A stretch of 64,000 nt of DNA from Streblospio benedicti (taxonomy: Eukaryota > Annelida > Polychaeta > Spionida > Spionidae): contig CM032663.1 in the NCBI GenBank assembly GCA_019095985.1, positions 35,812,509 to 35,876,508 of the forward strand, given 5' to 3'. The notes beneath the pieces are model-generated. The model was not told the origin of the DNA. It saw only the letters and a program-made list of their open reading frames with translations, and searched no databases. This document shows, piece by piece, positions 11,101 to 23,600 of this stretch; position 1 is the stretch's first letter; each line of letters begins with the position of its first letter. The position numbers and the translations under genes are program-made.

Positions 11101-14100
11101 ACGTACATCACGTTCAGATAACTACGTCACACGTACGTTGATAAACGTGGTGGTTGCACCTACTGTACTCAATTATGGATAACGTAACACTTTCATATCG
11201 GCTAAGGAGAAGTAATTACACAAATAAAAACAGTGATGCTTCTATTTCTCAAAGTTTACATAGAAATGTCAAGGTACATTTAACAGTTTAATGAGGATAC
11301 TAGCTGTCATTGTCCCATTGAATGTTGCCACTTGAAATCCGTGGTCTGTCTGCGAATGTATGTTTATCAAAACGGGAATAGTTCAATGTTTAAGGTTGTG
11401 GAGCTTATAAAACTGCGTAATTATTCTTACACCTATGTAAAATTTACTACTGAAACCGTTTTCATGCATAATAGATGATTATTTACAACATATCTGAGTG
11501 AAAACGTTTAAAAAATTGGTTGTTTATTCCGGGATCGGCAAAATATCTGCGTAGTTGACACCATCATTTATTCGTTTTCAAAAAAGAAACACACTATATA
11601 CGGAGCCGACCACGGAGCCCATGCAGCTTTCATAAGACTGCTGTCAAACACCTTATCTGTGATCCGCCATTTGATTTGAATTGTCATAAAATATCCCGGC
11701 ATGTCGTAATGCCCCGTTTCTCCGTGATATTTCCGTATATCGGTCGTTGCTAAAAGGCAGACCACCAAAAGAATGACGGCGATGTGCATTTTCGTTTTGT
11801 CACAATGTACTAGGTTGGAAATCGAGTTTTAATAAATTAAGAATAGATAAGATGTTTTTATTGTGACAAAACTTAAACATTTTACTTATGAATATTAACA
11901 AAATTTGATACCACAGCAGCCTACCAGTCATCACTGTATGCCGGGGTATTGATGTTGCAAAAAAAAAATTAATTAATTAGCTCAAAAATGAATTTTTATT
12001 ATTTTCACGGGCCGGGGTATCACGGTAACCCGGGTTACGGCGTGGTGTATCATATGAGGGTTTGGGCCTTAAGCTGAGACATTTTGTATTTTCTTATTTA
12101 TTATTACTGTGGCACCACATTACGTGGACCCTTCACCATATTGTTGAAATAAACTAAAATATTTTGAAACAGTATGTAAGTGACCATTCAGTATTTATGA
12201 CAGGGTGGGGTAGGATGATTTTCCAAAAATGCTGTGAAAAAAATGATAGCCCCCCTCAAATCTCTGTGAAAAAAATGGTAACCCCCCTCATTTTCCTGTG
12301 ATAGAAATTGATGACATCCCCCCAACAGAATAAGGCAATCATTGTCAGAGTTAACCCAAATCCGATTTGATGGATATCCAAAACAGGAAATTTTAGTACA
12401 GAATCTGTAAAAATATGGATGAATGTTCTGTGAAAAAATTGATAGCCCCCCTTAAAAGTATATGAAAATATTGACAGCCCCCCCCCCGCCAAACATTGTG
12501 ACAAAAGTTCATGGCCTGCCCTAAAATCCTCTTACCCCACCCTGTGATAAATTCAGAATGGTCCCTAAGGTCCATGCATCATCCAAAAACGTTGTCTGAA
12601 GACTTGGTACATTTCAACGTGGAATATTGCGAGATACACGATGCAGACGTAACTGTACTTCAGTAGATCCTTATAAAATCGGTTTATGTCGTATCCGCTG
12701 TGTGAATTTATGTTAGTTAGCATATTATATCCATGAAAATCAATTATTTACAAGATTATTACACTTTCCCTTCAATCTTCACATTCAGCCATGTTCATTC
12801 CTGCAGCAAATAGCGGCAAGCGCTCTCATTGGCTAAACTTGAATGAGGCTGTCAATCATAGACACGTGTGCGGCACTTTAGCAGGGGGGTAGATAAAAAG
12901 GCAGGGGTAAAATGTCCGCATTTTGAAATATAATTGCAATTTACGTAAGGCTGGGCCCATTTGTGAATGTTTAGACTTGATGAAAACCACCCTTGGAACA
13001 CACACATTGATTTGCCCAAATTTCATGGTGATAGGATGTATGGTTTAGGAGTCTATAAAGACCATAGAAACAGACATTGATTTTTATATATATGGATAAG
13101 CGAACAAAGCAAACATTGTATAAAATAAATAAACATGACACATCTGTGCACATTTATATAAAATGCAAGGCATGCAATGCAGCTGCAATGCACACACAGT
13201 AATAGTCACATTACATTGAACCTATCTTCAATGTAGATCACCTACCTTGAGATAGATCAAAGGTGCAGCGCTGGTGAAGTGAAGCCTCTTGACGGCGAGG
13301 GAGTCCATGTGGCCTCTGGCGGTTTCACACGTGTCTAGGCTGTCGTCACTGAGGCGATGGAGGGGGCCCTGGAGATCACCTGCTCTTCGCGCAAACACCA
13401 CGCCGGGAAGCTCGCACACTGGGGTAGCCTTAAACTCGGGGTCAAAACCGTAAAACGTCCATTGTGGGTTGCGGGACATCGCAGCAACATCGCCTGTGAG
13501 AAGACATAATCATGTCAGTTTGTCACTCAGAGTACAAAGTACTTTTTCTTGCTTTTTCTGCCGTTGTATGAGCGAAAATGCATATGTTACGTGAAGTAAA
13601 TGGACCGATTTCACACACAGTGTATCGCCCCCTTTACATAGTGGCTTGTACAAATGGAGACACTCACACTTTTACCACAATTCAATCAACCAAAAACATT
13701 AACACTCTCACCACTTCCAGATTGGTGGCCAACATTATCTGTAGACACCTGCTGCTCGGCCGTCCACATCCACTGCGAGTTTGTCTGCTCCAGTCCGACC
13801 CACACGTCCTTCTCGCCGAACACAAGCCGGTTCCAGTGTGGCTCTAGCTCTGTCCTCTCCTCGCTGTTGGGCACGCTGAGCAAGTGTCCACCCACCTCGG
13901 CACAAATGGAGTGCGCTTCATCGTGGCCAACACCATCATTATGATAGTACACCACATAACACGAGAATCCTGGCACGCACACCACCTGCCACGGCTTGAC
14001 GTACGTGTTGATGATGATACTGCTCTTTGGCTGAATCCGTCCACATTCTATCTTCTTGCTGCAAACATCATCTCCCTGGTTGACGTGGTATACCACGGCG

Positions 14101-14561
14101 GTGCAGTCGTCGTCCAGCAGACAAGTCAAAACACAGTCTGCCTCCCCCAAGTGTCGCATGGCACCGGAATCACCACCATAGCAGTCTTGCGCAGGGTATT
14201 TGATGAAGCTAAAGTCCCTGCTTATGTTGTTGAACACTGGAAGAGGGACGTTGCTTCGTTTTTCGTATAGTATAGCTGTACTGTGTTCTTCTTGTGGATG
14301 GCATCCAGATAGCCTCAACCAGCACTCGTTGTTGACGTGTTCCTCGTTCCATTGGTAGTGGGTACATTGAGCATGGATTAGGCACATAAGTGCGCACATC
14401 ACCGAACCCCCCTTGTAGGATCCTGATACATATTGATCATTCGGGCAGTGGAAAAGTCCATCTTCTAGAAAGTACTTTTCGACGAACTCTTGCTTAGAAA
14501 GCTTCAAGTACAAGGAGAAGAAAACGAACATGTAGAAATAATTTCTCCTGCGACTATCCAT
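7753..14561 (-). CDS. Secreted PAN/apple and C-type lectin-domain protein with a C-terminal lectin-like module (3 exons)
   Basis: Exons 14561-13712, 13493-13246 and 8007-7753 join in frame across GT/AG introns (phases 1 and 0) to give about 450 residues. The ATG at 14561 is chosen because a hydrophobic stretch (YMFVFFSLYLKL) follows, acting as a signal peptide or anchor. Two cysteine-rich PAN/apple-like modules follow, at roughly residues 30-105 and 115-190. A C-type lectin domain spans about 195-325, with WVGLEQ matching the WIGL core motif and a closing VCELPG. The last ~125 residues (DDSLDTC, PLIYLK, NLICSDD, CVCQ, QICEI) look like a fucolectin/discoidin-like beta-sandwich, a weaker call. 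The calcium-binding EPN/QPD and WND signatures typical of sugar-binding lectins are not evident, so carbohydrate binding is not assured. An extracellular recognition role is inference from the domain types. Confidence 0.75.
8720..9540. repeat. Repeat unit R2, a degraded copy of the last-exon region
   Basis: R2 lies inside intron 2 of the lectin gene. It repeats the R1 landmarks in order, including TTGCATGGTTTCCTTA and ACTATTTGGTC from the end of the last exon and TTTTGCCATGCACCTGGCGA from its acceptor side. Most of the exon between these points is lost or unrecognisable, so it is a dead copy of the exon region. Confidence 0.6.
9800..10520. repeat. Repeat unit R3
   Basis: Another diverged intron-2 copy. 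Its left part (CGGGTGACCCCGAACGAATG through GGTGGTTGCACCTACTGTAC) is almost identical to R4, so R3 and R4 are each other's closest relatives. Only traces of the exon region remain. Confidence 0.6.
10975..11810. repeat. Repeat unit R4
   Basis: Fourth copy, starting with GACTATACGCATGAAGTCTG, which also opens R2 in variant form. It contains the short minus-strand frame at 11789-11568 described separately. Confidence 0.6.
11568..11789 (-). CDS. Doubtful 73-codon frame with a signal-peptide-like start
   Basis: The frame begins MHIAVILLVVCLLATT, a convincing hydrophobic signal-like stretch, then continues with unremarkable sequence to a stop. It lies inside repeat unit R4 in an intron of the lectin gene on the same strand. 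A weak donor (AAG/GTGTTT) falls within it, so it could be a first exon. The other repeat units do not preserve the frame. It is not a recognised family; it may be a small secreted peptide, a relic first exon or chance. Confidence 0.2.
   Translation of the reverse strand: MHIAVILLVVCLLATTDIRKYHGETGHYDMPGYFMTIQIKWRITDKVFDSSLMKAAWAPWSAPYIVCFFFENE
12181..12565. mobile_element. Small MITE-like element, 385 bp
   Basis: Left end TGACCATTCAGTATTTATGA followed by CAGGGTGGGGTAGGATGATTTT is matched inverted at the right end (AAAATCCTCTTACCCCACCC, then GAATGGTCCC). TAAG flanks both sides (12177-12180, 12566-12569) as a possible 4-bp target duplication. The interior has repeated CTGTGAAAAAAATGATAG and CCCCCC motifs and no coding capacity. 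Confidence 0.6.
12570..13245. other. Intron sequence, nothing recognised
   Basis: This is the 5' end of intron 2 of the lectin gene, which is on the minus strand. I see no repeats or coding signals in it apart from short AT-rich runs. Confidence 0.5.
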
Positions 14562-16030
14562 CTTGGAATGTAGAATATGCTGGGCAAATGTGCTTCGTAC
14601 GTGTACATGTATATCTTGTGTGCATGTAAAGAGCAATGTTATGACATCTACACTGTTCACCCAATTGAGTTGATTATTCATGAAAGCGATCTTAAATGCC
14701 TCTCGTAAATATTTCATTCCACTAGGTCCCGGTCCCCAATAATGGTTGCATTCAGAAACACTGCGTAATTATTCCGCCGTTAATGGAGACTTTTAATTAC
14801 CATAGGATTCTGGGTTTAATAATTGACCACCACGTTTATACTAAAGATATGATGAAATGGATTTATATGTTGAAAGACCTTTTCACTTATGTTAAGAGTC
14901 ATTTGCTAAATTATGTAGGAGTTCCACAAGAGCATCATTATCAGCTAAGTTTGAGGTGCAACTACTAATGGGCATAACCGTCATAATTGATTTCATTTAT
15001 AAATAAATCTATTGTATCTCTATGAAGAATAGATTTCCCAGTTAATGACTTATGATACACATTCAAACTAGTACAAGAAGAAAACTAACATGCAATGATT
15101 CTTCCTGTGACTATCCATCATGGAATGTAGAATACACTGTGCAAATGTACTGCATGCATGTACATGTGTCGTGTGCATGCAAAGAGCATTGCTTGAGATT
15201 TAAGCTAAACGCTGAGATGTGTGCTACAATAAGTTGTATGGAATGTAATCTACATTCATTATACTTTATATACCAGTACACAGTCTGTGCAATCTGTTTG
15301 TTTAGTAAGACTGGTTGAGTTGATTATTTATGAAAGCAATCTTAAATGCCTCCCGCAAATATTTCATTCCACTAGATCCCCAATAATGGTTGCATTCAGA
15401 AACACTGGGTAATTATTCCGCCGTTTAATGGAGACTTTTAATTACCATAGGATTCTGGATTTAATAATCAACCACCACGTTTCCGTTTATACCAAAGATA
15501 TGATGAAATGGAATTATATGTTGAAAAGCCGTTTCACTTATGTTAAGAGCCATTTGTTAATTTGTATAGGAGTTCCACAGAAGCATAATGATCAGCTTAG
15601 TTTGATGTGCAACTACTAATTAGCACAGCCGTATCAATTTATTACATTTTTAGATAATTGTATTGTATCTCTTTGAAGAGTAGATATCCAGGTGAATGAG
15701 TTATGATACATATTCAAACTATTCTACAGGATTTCCAATGCACTTTGCACAGACGTTTCATATAAACATGTATATAACTTCTGCCATATTTCTTCAGTGT
15801 GATGTCACGTGATTATGTAATGACTTAGCCCCAATATCACTACGATATCCAACAACACAAATGTGCACTCATTCAACATGGAAACCACTGATATACTAGA
15901 CAGAGAACCCATGTGGTTGGGATGCGGCATAAGAGAAGAACTTCATGAAAGATTGCATCAATCTTCATCAGACAGGAAGGGAGGACCTGCTGGCCCTAGT
16001 AGCAAAACTTCCCAATAACCCGGTCCATCT
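14490..16030. repeat. Duplicated 5' modules of the lectin gene (start exon and upstream region)
   Basis: The N-terminal coding end of the lectin gene (about 14490-14561) and its upstream DNA form a module. A second copy follows at about 15060-16030, with the start region recognisable at 15075-15125. Shared upstream words are CCCCAATAATGGTTGCATTC, AATTACCATAGGATTCTG, GGAGTTCCACA and GTGCAACTACTAAT. The 15.1-kb copy of the signal-peptide frame hits a stop after about 18 codons. The same module occurs again near 19.3 kb and 35.3 kb. The region near 15480-15530 lacks the LINE fragment found in those copies and so shows the empty site. Confidence 0.65.
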
Positions 16031-17319
16031 TGGGGTTATGGCATTACTTATTCATGTGTCATCAATATATGGCGGATGCATATAAGGAGCTCCACACCGC
16101 AAAACAGGATTGTGCTGCTTAAACATTACATTAGAAATGAGTTGTGCTGAGGGTGGATGATAGACAGAGAAAACAAATCAATCAAGCCGATACAGTCCCG
16201 ACTTTTTGAAATGTCTTTTTTTTGTGATGATGTAAATTCTAATGTTTTCTTTATATCAACAAAACTTGCACAAAGTAAAACCAGTAAAAAATATAGGCAA
16301 CTTCGAGGCTGAAGTGAGGTGGATTGGTTGCACGTGTGAAGTAAAATAAACTGATAGCATTGCTGCACGTGGGCTGTAGTAAAGCAGTTTTCGTAAATTT
16401 ATGCAAATTATACTCTGCGCCATCTCCGTGGGAGATAGCCGGAGATAAAAAATTCCCACTTAAGGCTTCATTCATGAATTTGCAATGAAAAGTGAAAAGG
16501 TTTATAATTGATTGAGGTCAATGCCCATGTGGTATACGCAATGTTTTATAAATCATGAAAGTGCTCTGTTTTAACTGCTTTAATTTAAGCGAGGGCACAT
16601 TTGACTGGGCGGGCATGTTGCCCACAAGGCGTTTTGAGTCGGTATTATACCACTCTATCGAGGACACCCTCTTGAATACTGTTCTCTGATTGGCTGACAT
16701 CCAAACTCAGCCGGGCATATTAGTTCCGGTAATTAATGCATGAACGCCTGGGTGAATCTTGTCCTCTGGTAAACGCATCATTTGATTCTTGAAATCTTTA
16801 TTGGAGAAATAAGTATATTTGATGAATTAAGCGGATACTGTTTTTGTCACGTATAACAAATGCCGCCCAGTAATTTTTTTAGTGTGGCAAAATTGCTGCT
16901 ATATCTTCAAATACTATAAACCCTGAGTGTCTGATATTAGTTTCAGTGATTGGAATAGTTTTAACAGTATGTAAAACCCCGGATAATGTAATACCAAAGC
17001 CCAGCGACAGGAGATCAGACTAATGGCTATGTGTTATTTGGTGTAGTCATTTTGAAGCATTTGAAGCATTGGTCCTCAAATAAAACTATGTGTGAGGTTT
17101 ATCGTGTTATAATGAATATATGTCACATTTTTCCGTAATATGCATGAAGCAATGCCCGAATTTATAAATTTTCATCCATTTGCAAATTTTCCCCTTTTCA
17201 GTGTTAGGCGTTTCCGCATGCGGGGAAATTTAAAAGTTATGGGCACGGGGCCGGGGTCCGGCTTTTAGTGCCGGGGGGGGATTATTTCTGGGGGGCCAAG
17301 ATCAATCCTAAACTTGCGT

Positions 17320-17500
17320 TATACTCTAAAACTTAGTTTCAATCGAAATTTCCAAGCGGCATTTTTTCGTTCATGGACAGAGAAACACGGCCGCGCCAGT
17401 ATTTTGTCCCTGTACCAAAAACAAGCCTTTTTAATTATGCACACTTGCGTACACTTTTTCTGCCCATGCGCAGGGGTCGCAGAAAAAATTTGGAAAGTCA
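17320..17500 (-). pseudogene. Degraded copy of the 33.2-kb candidate Sushi-gene exon
   Basis: This is the version-1 counterpart of the candidate exon at 33200-33397. Matching order of words (GTTCATGG, CGCGCCAGTA, TGTACCAA, GCACACTTG) identifies it. The acceptor side and reading frame are disturbed, as in the rest of this block. Confidence 0.35.
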
Positions 17501-19309
17501 AACCTGCGGCTCCGTATTTCCTTCATATCAAAAGCCTCCGTTTGCCGCAGGGAAAAACACCCACCATCTTTACGGTCTGTTGAAGTTTTTGGTCGTAAAC
17601 TGGTAGTGACTGACCTTGCGGCTTAATTCCCCCTATGCATTACTTTTGTTGTTTTATCTGTAAAGGGGTTTAAAGGGGGTCATAGTCAAATTGTAAACAG
17701 CGCGCCTACTACTTTTGAAGCACCCCATGATTTATTTGTATGTATGGTTTTTGTTAGTCGCAAAAAGATTGTGGCTCTTTAACGGAATGTCTTACCCCTT
17801 TTTCATTTAATTAAACCTCTCCTTTGTCTTCCACTTAGACCTTAGGGGCCCATTCACCGGTTTCATCCCTCACTGGTCAAAGGGGAAAATGAAAAAGGGG
17901 GATTGTCTAATTCAATGTTGGGCCTTTTTTAATAGGTACCTGTGAATAAACTTTTTATACAAACTTGATTAAGACTATGGAGTTACAAGAAGAAATTTTG
18001 AAGTAAAGGCGGTACAGTATTCATCGATAACTAAGGGTTTTGCTCACTAATAAATTGGGGAAAATTCAAATGGCGCTGGATTAGGGCCGTATACTTTTGA
18101 TTTCCCAATTATCAAAACAAAAATAGATAACTCAAGAGTGGGTTTAACAATATGTCTAAAAAATAATTTTTTACCACGTATAACTCAAAAACATACCTTT
18201 GGGTTTACCGCTTATTTGCATTGCCACGTTATCAGAGGTGAAATGTAACCCAAATTATTTGGGATAAAATATACAATTTAAAAACCTGAAACCGTCGTCA
18301 GAAAATACTACTAATTTTTTTACAGATGATTAAATCAAATGCTTGTACAAAAACAACTTTAACTGCTCATATGACCGATAATTTTAAAGCTAGACGATAC
18401 CATAAAAAGGTGAACTTAACCTTTTAAAATCTGGAGGAAGATCCCTTTGGGAAAGGGAAATGGGCCTTATCAGTGTTCACCATGGACGGGAAAAGCGGGT
18501 TTTTTAATGTTGTCACCGATATATAGAATTACATCATTTATGTTTGGTTTTAACAATTTATAACCTGCATCAATTTCAAGCATTTGCTCTCTTAGAAATA
18601 TATGGTCTTTTAAAGAATTGATCTGTAAAAATATTTTTTGCTTAAAATCAGAATTTTAATAGTGAAAATGTATTAGTCAAAGCTATTAGTTTCCAAATAA
18701 TTTCCTTTTATTCTCTAATAAAATAACATCAAATGGAACGAAAGTTCTATTAGTTTGTATGTATTAATATTTTGTCAATACACTATATTATTTTGTAAGT
18801 AATGTATATATAATATAGATTTTTTATATGGATGTCAAAATCTGAAATAAATTACTTATGCGATTTATGACTGATGACTTATTTTATGTCAATAATCAAC
18901 TTTTCTAATTTGATCTGTCAATACGTTTCGTTTCTCAAGTTAGAAATTGATTTTTAGTTTTTGCTAAATTACATTGTCTCAGCCTCATTGTCTGTGGTCA
19001 ACACTGGTCAATGACCTTTTAGGTATTCTTTCCGGTCAGTGACCTTGACCCGTTAGGCTTTTATGGCGGTCAGTGACAGTTAATGCTATTTCGCGTCTTG
19101 ACTTACAATTACATTACTTCATTAAAAGCTACTATGGTTGAGCATGTGTTAATTTTCTCTATGTTTTAGTAACCACGCTCTACCCCAGCATCCACCCTAC
19201 GTTTTGGTGGTTTTATATTTTTCAAACGTACGGTGGTTATTTTTTATTTTTTTTATTGTATTTTCTATGTTTGCTCTTCTATTATATGTCGCCAAGTAAG
19301 TCTGTTTCT

Positions 19310-20585
19310 ACCATTTATTACTCTTAGAAACTTCAAATGCAAGGAGAGAAAGAAAACTAACATGTGAAATGATTCCTCCTGTGACATCCATCATAGAATG
19401 CTTAGAATACGCTTTTATTACCAGAATGTACTGGCTGTGCATGCACATGTATATCTTGTATGCATGCAAAAAGAGCAATGTTACATGACAGTTACATGCT
19501 TTAAAAGCTGTTATGTGGGCTACAGTAACTTGTATGGAATATAATCTACATTCATTATACTTCATATACCAGAACCCAGTGGGCGTGATCTCTTTGTTTT
19601 TAGTAAAGACCAGTTGAGTTGATTATTTGTAAAAAGCGATCTTAAATGCCTCCCGTAAATATTCATTCCACTTGATCCCCAATAATGGTTGCATTCAGAA
19701 ACACTGGGTAGTTATTACACCAAGTTTAATGGAAACTTATATTTTCCCTTAGGATTCTGTGTTTTTAATAATTGACCACCATGTATACTATACTATACTA
19801 TACTATACTATACTATACTATACTATACTATACTATACTATATGATTAAATGCATTGTTAAAATCTTTGCAAGTGGCATCTTCGTCATTGGACAGATTAG
19901 GAAGTTTCTCACAATGGAAGCTTCTGAGAAAATTGTTCATGCCTTCATCACTTCTTGCCTTGATAATGGGGAGACTCACTTCTTTATGGTTTTACCCGAC
20001 TCCTTCAAATCAACGTGTACAGCGTGTTCATAACACTGCTGCGCACGGATCCTAATCTAACGAAAAAGCATGATCATATAACTCCTGTTTTGAAAAGCTT
20101 TCCTTTAAACTCCCTGTCCAAGCAATGCATAATTTCAAGATTCTAACACTTACTTTCAAATGCCTCACTGGACTTGCGCCATATTACCTGTCTGAACTCT
20201 TAAAAGCCATACTCACCACCTAGATCTGTCCATTCGACAACCCAAAAGTCTTGCTCACAACAAAAGCCAAAATTTGTTTAAGGAGGCCTACAAACGTACA
20301 TGAACTTTTTTTAGGGGTTTTAGCTATAAAATTGTATTCCAATTTAAATTTGATATATGATTCACATTAAAACTAAACTACAGGATTTTCAACACACTTA
20401 AAAGACGTTGATGTATATTAATAGCGTAATGTAAGAAAGCGTAATGACAAAAGTCCCAAAAATTACCCCCAAATCAACAACACCAACGTACACTCTTTCC
20501 CAAAGGGAAAACCATTATATCCCAGATTGAGATCCCTGATTTGAATGGGCCATAAGAGAAAAATTCATGGTTGTATCAATAAGTA
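19310..20585. repeat. 5' module copy with CR1-like LINE fragment (left of LINE, version 1)
   Basis: Contains a signal-peptide-like start region (about 19320-19395, minus), then upstream-module words, a TATAC array and, from about 19842 to 20340, a plus-strand LINE reverse-transcriptase C-terminal fragment. It is the counterpart of 35270-36320 but extends further into the module, up to about 20585, before a unique 65-bp stretch and the Tx1-like LINE. Confidence 0.65.
19783..19842. repeat. TATAC pentanucleotide microsatellite
   Basis: About eleven or twelve tandem TATAC units. The matching array in version 2 is at 35716-35768. Confidence 0.95.
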
Positions 20586-20653
20586 TTTGAACAGAGAGGC
20601 TTGCATGGTGTATTCCTTTGCTTCATACCGCGTGAACTGCATAGAGATAACAA

Positions 20654-23600
20654 GTTTGCAATTGAAAATTATATAACATGAATAAGGAAATCAAAATATT
20701 AACTTTAAATGTTAGGGGCATTGTAGACTCTAGAAAAAGGAATACAATATTTGCATGGTTACGTGAGCAAAATGCTGATGTATGTTTTTTACAAGAGGTA
20801 CACTGTACAAATGTAAATGTAAAAAATATGAAAAGGGACTGGAATGGAAAGTCCAACTTTTGTTTAAGTAATAGTCCCCATAGCAAGGGTGTTGCGATTC
20901 TCTTTAAAGAGAATCTGACAATAAGTGTAAAGGGCAACACATCAATAAATGATGGAAGGACCCTTATGGTAAATTGTGAAATTAATAAGAAAGTATATAA
21001 TTTTGTTAACATATATAGTCCCAACAGGAGGGGAGAACGTATAAAGTATTTTGGATCAGGTTTATGAATGGTTACAATCTAATACTGATAATACAGCAAA
21101 TATTATCTTGGGTGGGGATTTCAATTGTTGTCTTAATGACAATGATAGAGAACCTAAAAACTCACTTAAAGGACAAAAGTAGACTCAACTTTAAAATTTG
21201 ATTAATAACTTAGAACTCACAGATGCATGGTACTCAACAATAATAAAAACGAAGTGGGCAAAGATATACATGGAATGATAGTAAAACAGCGAGTAGATTA
21301 GACTATTTGCTAATTGGAAGTGAGGTTAGTAAGGTGATTAAATCAATATCAACAAAAAACAGTTATCAGTGATAACATTGGCGAACAGAAGCAGTGATCA
21401 TAAAGCTGTTATTATGACAGTAGCAGCTACCTCTTTTATCAAGAGGACCAAACTACTGGAAGTTAAATGTGTCACTGCTTAAAGATGAAACATATTGTAA
21501 GGGTATAAGAGAGATCATAACAAAATTTAGAAATAATGATATAATTGATACAAATAGCCTAAAATGGGAACTTTTTAAGAAATCTGTAAAAGAATATTCA
21601 ATAAGATATGGAATCAAAGTTGCAAGAGAAAAACGACAATATGTTATTAAGCTGGAAAAAGATTTAGAAAACATTGAAAACAAAACTGTAAAAAACAAAT
21701 ATTGTTCTAAAAAGAATATAGAAAAACAAGACAACAACATAATGTAATTGAAGTCTAGAGGTAAAATGATAAAGATATATATAATCATGAAATAATATTT
21801 AGAGCAGAAAGATAGGATTATTTTACACTAAGTTATTTACATCAAATAATCAAATGTTGAAAACATTACAAAAACTATTAGAGAATATAAATTGAATAAA
21901 ATATTAAATAATAATCAGAGAAGACAGAACTTGAGAAATACCCTGAGTCAAATGAATTTATAAATGCCATTGAACCATTAAAAAAATCGGCCCCAGGCCT
22001 TACGGAATTGGTTTTGGGATTTTTTATAAAATTTTTGGGGAAGACTTAAAAGATCTGTATATTGACGAAGTATGGGTATTTGGGGAAAAACTGCCATTGT
22101 CAATGAAAACGGGCAGTCCTTCTAGCATATTCAAAAATGGTCTTCAAACAAGGCTAACAAACTACCGTCCTTTAAGTCTGAATAATACTGACTATAAAAT
22201 AATAAAGTTTTTTTGGCCCCCTCTAAATTTAAACGTGTCCTAGGAACATTGATTAATTTTGATCAATGTGCCTTTTCTGAAAAAAAGGTTTATTGGTTTT
22301 CAATGTAGGAACTTTTTTATATTTGAATACTGTGAATCATATAAATTTCCAGGCCCTTCTTAAAAGGATATGATGAAAGCATTTGACTCTTTGGGATGAT
22401 TTTATGTGGCTTACACTTGAAAAATTCAACTTTGGGGTAAAATTTTTTTTAAATGGATCAAAATATTGTACTATGAACCCAGATTCAAAATTAAAAATAA
22501 TGGCTGGCTATCTGGCAGCTATACCATGGAACAGGGAATTAGGCAGGGGGTGCAGCATGTCAAGTCCCGATCTTTTATTTTTAGTAATGGAAATTTTGGC
22601 AACTATGGTAAAAAATAACGAAAACATTAAAAAAGGGAATTTTAAATTAACAATAACGAGGGATAAATTAGTCATGTATGCAGATGATGTTACTTTTTTT
22701 TTCTGAAAGATAAAGACTCTGTGAATCATGTAATTGACCCCGGTGAGCCTTTTTTGTTATTTGCTGGTCCAAGGTAAGCTATAAGAAAACAAGGGGAAAT
22801 TTTGGGTGGGGCCTCTAAAAGATGAAGGTATGAGGATATTTAGAAATATTGTATGGACTGGGAAAAACCCATTAAATGTTTAGGGAAATTTTTATAGGCC
22901 ATGATAAAAGTATGTGTAATGAACTAAATTGGGGAAAAAACTTGTAAATATAAATACTAAATACATGGAAAAGGCACATTGCTGGTTATCGGGAGAAAAT
23001 AAAATAATCAAAATTCATGCTGTTTGCAAAAATGGTGTACACAAACAAGTGTGATAGATATCTATATAGAAATGGTAAAAATTTTTGAAAACATGTTTTA
23101 TCTTTTTTATGGGAAAGAGGATAAAAGTAAGAGAAATCATATAACTCAAAACTTAAATAGAGGAGGAATGAAAATGTTAGATGTAGACTATTATATATAA
23201 ATGCGTTCAAGCTGCATGGATACAAGATTCCTTAATATAAAGGAAAATGGCAAATCCGTTTTCCATGATGAAAAAAATAAATATGAATAAAGAATATATA
23301 TTTAAAATAACACTAATGGGAAAACATTTCCCAAAAATAAATAATATTCCAAAATTTTTATAGGAATATTTTTTAAACTTTCAATAGAATGAAAACTATA
23401 AAAGACTTCAGTCTTTTTTAAAAAACAGTGAAATCTTGAATATGCCCATTTGGGGGGAAAAACTCATTTCAAAATTGGGAAAAACATGTCTTTTACTTAA
23501 AAAAATGGATGAAAGCTGGAAAGATGTATGTAAGCGATTTTGTAACTGATGATTTGGAATTATTAAATGATACTGAACTATATAAGCTATAAATAATAAA

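Noticed and set aside
7220-11810. Regularly spaced repeats that might suggest a CRISPR-like array
   Set aside because: The units are 0.7-0.9 kb, diverged and intronic in an animal gene, so they are tandem duplicates.
13884-14270. Plus-strand open frame of 128 codons
   Set aside because: It lies antisense to the well-supported lectin exon, with no domain of its own.
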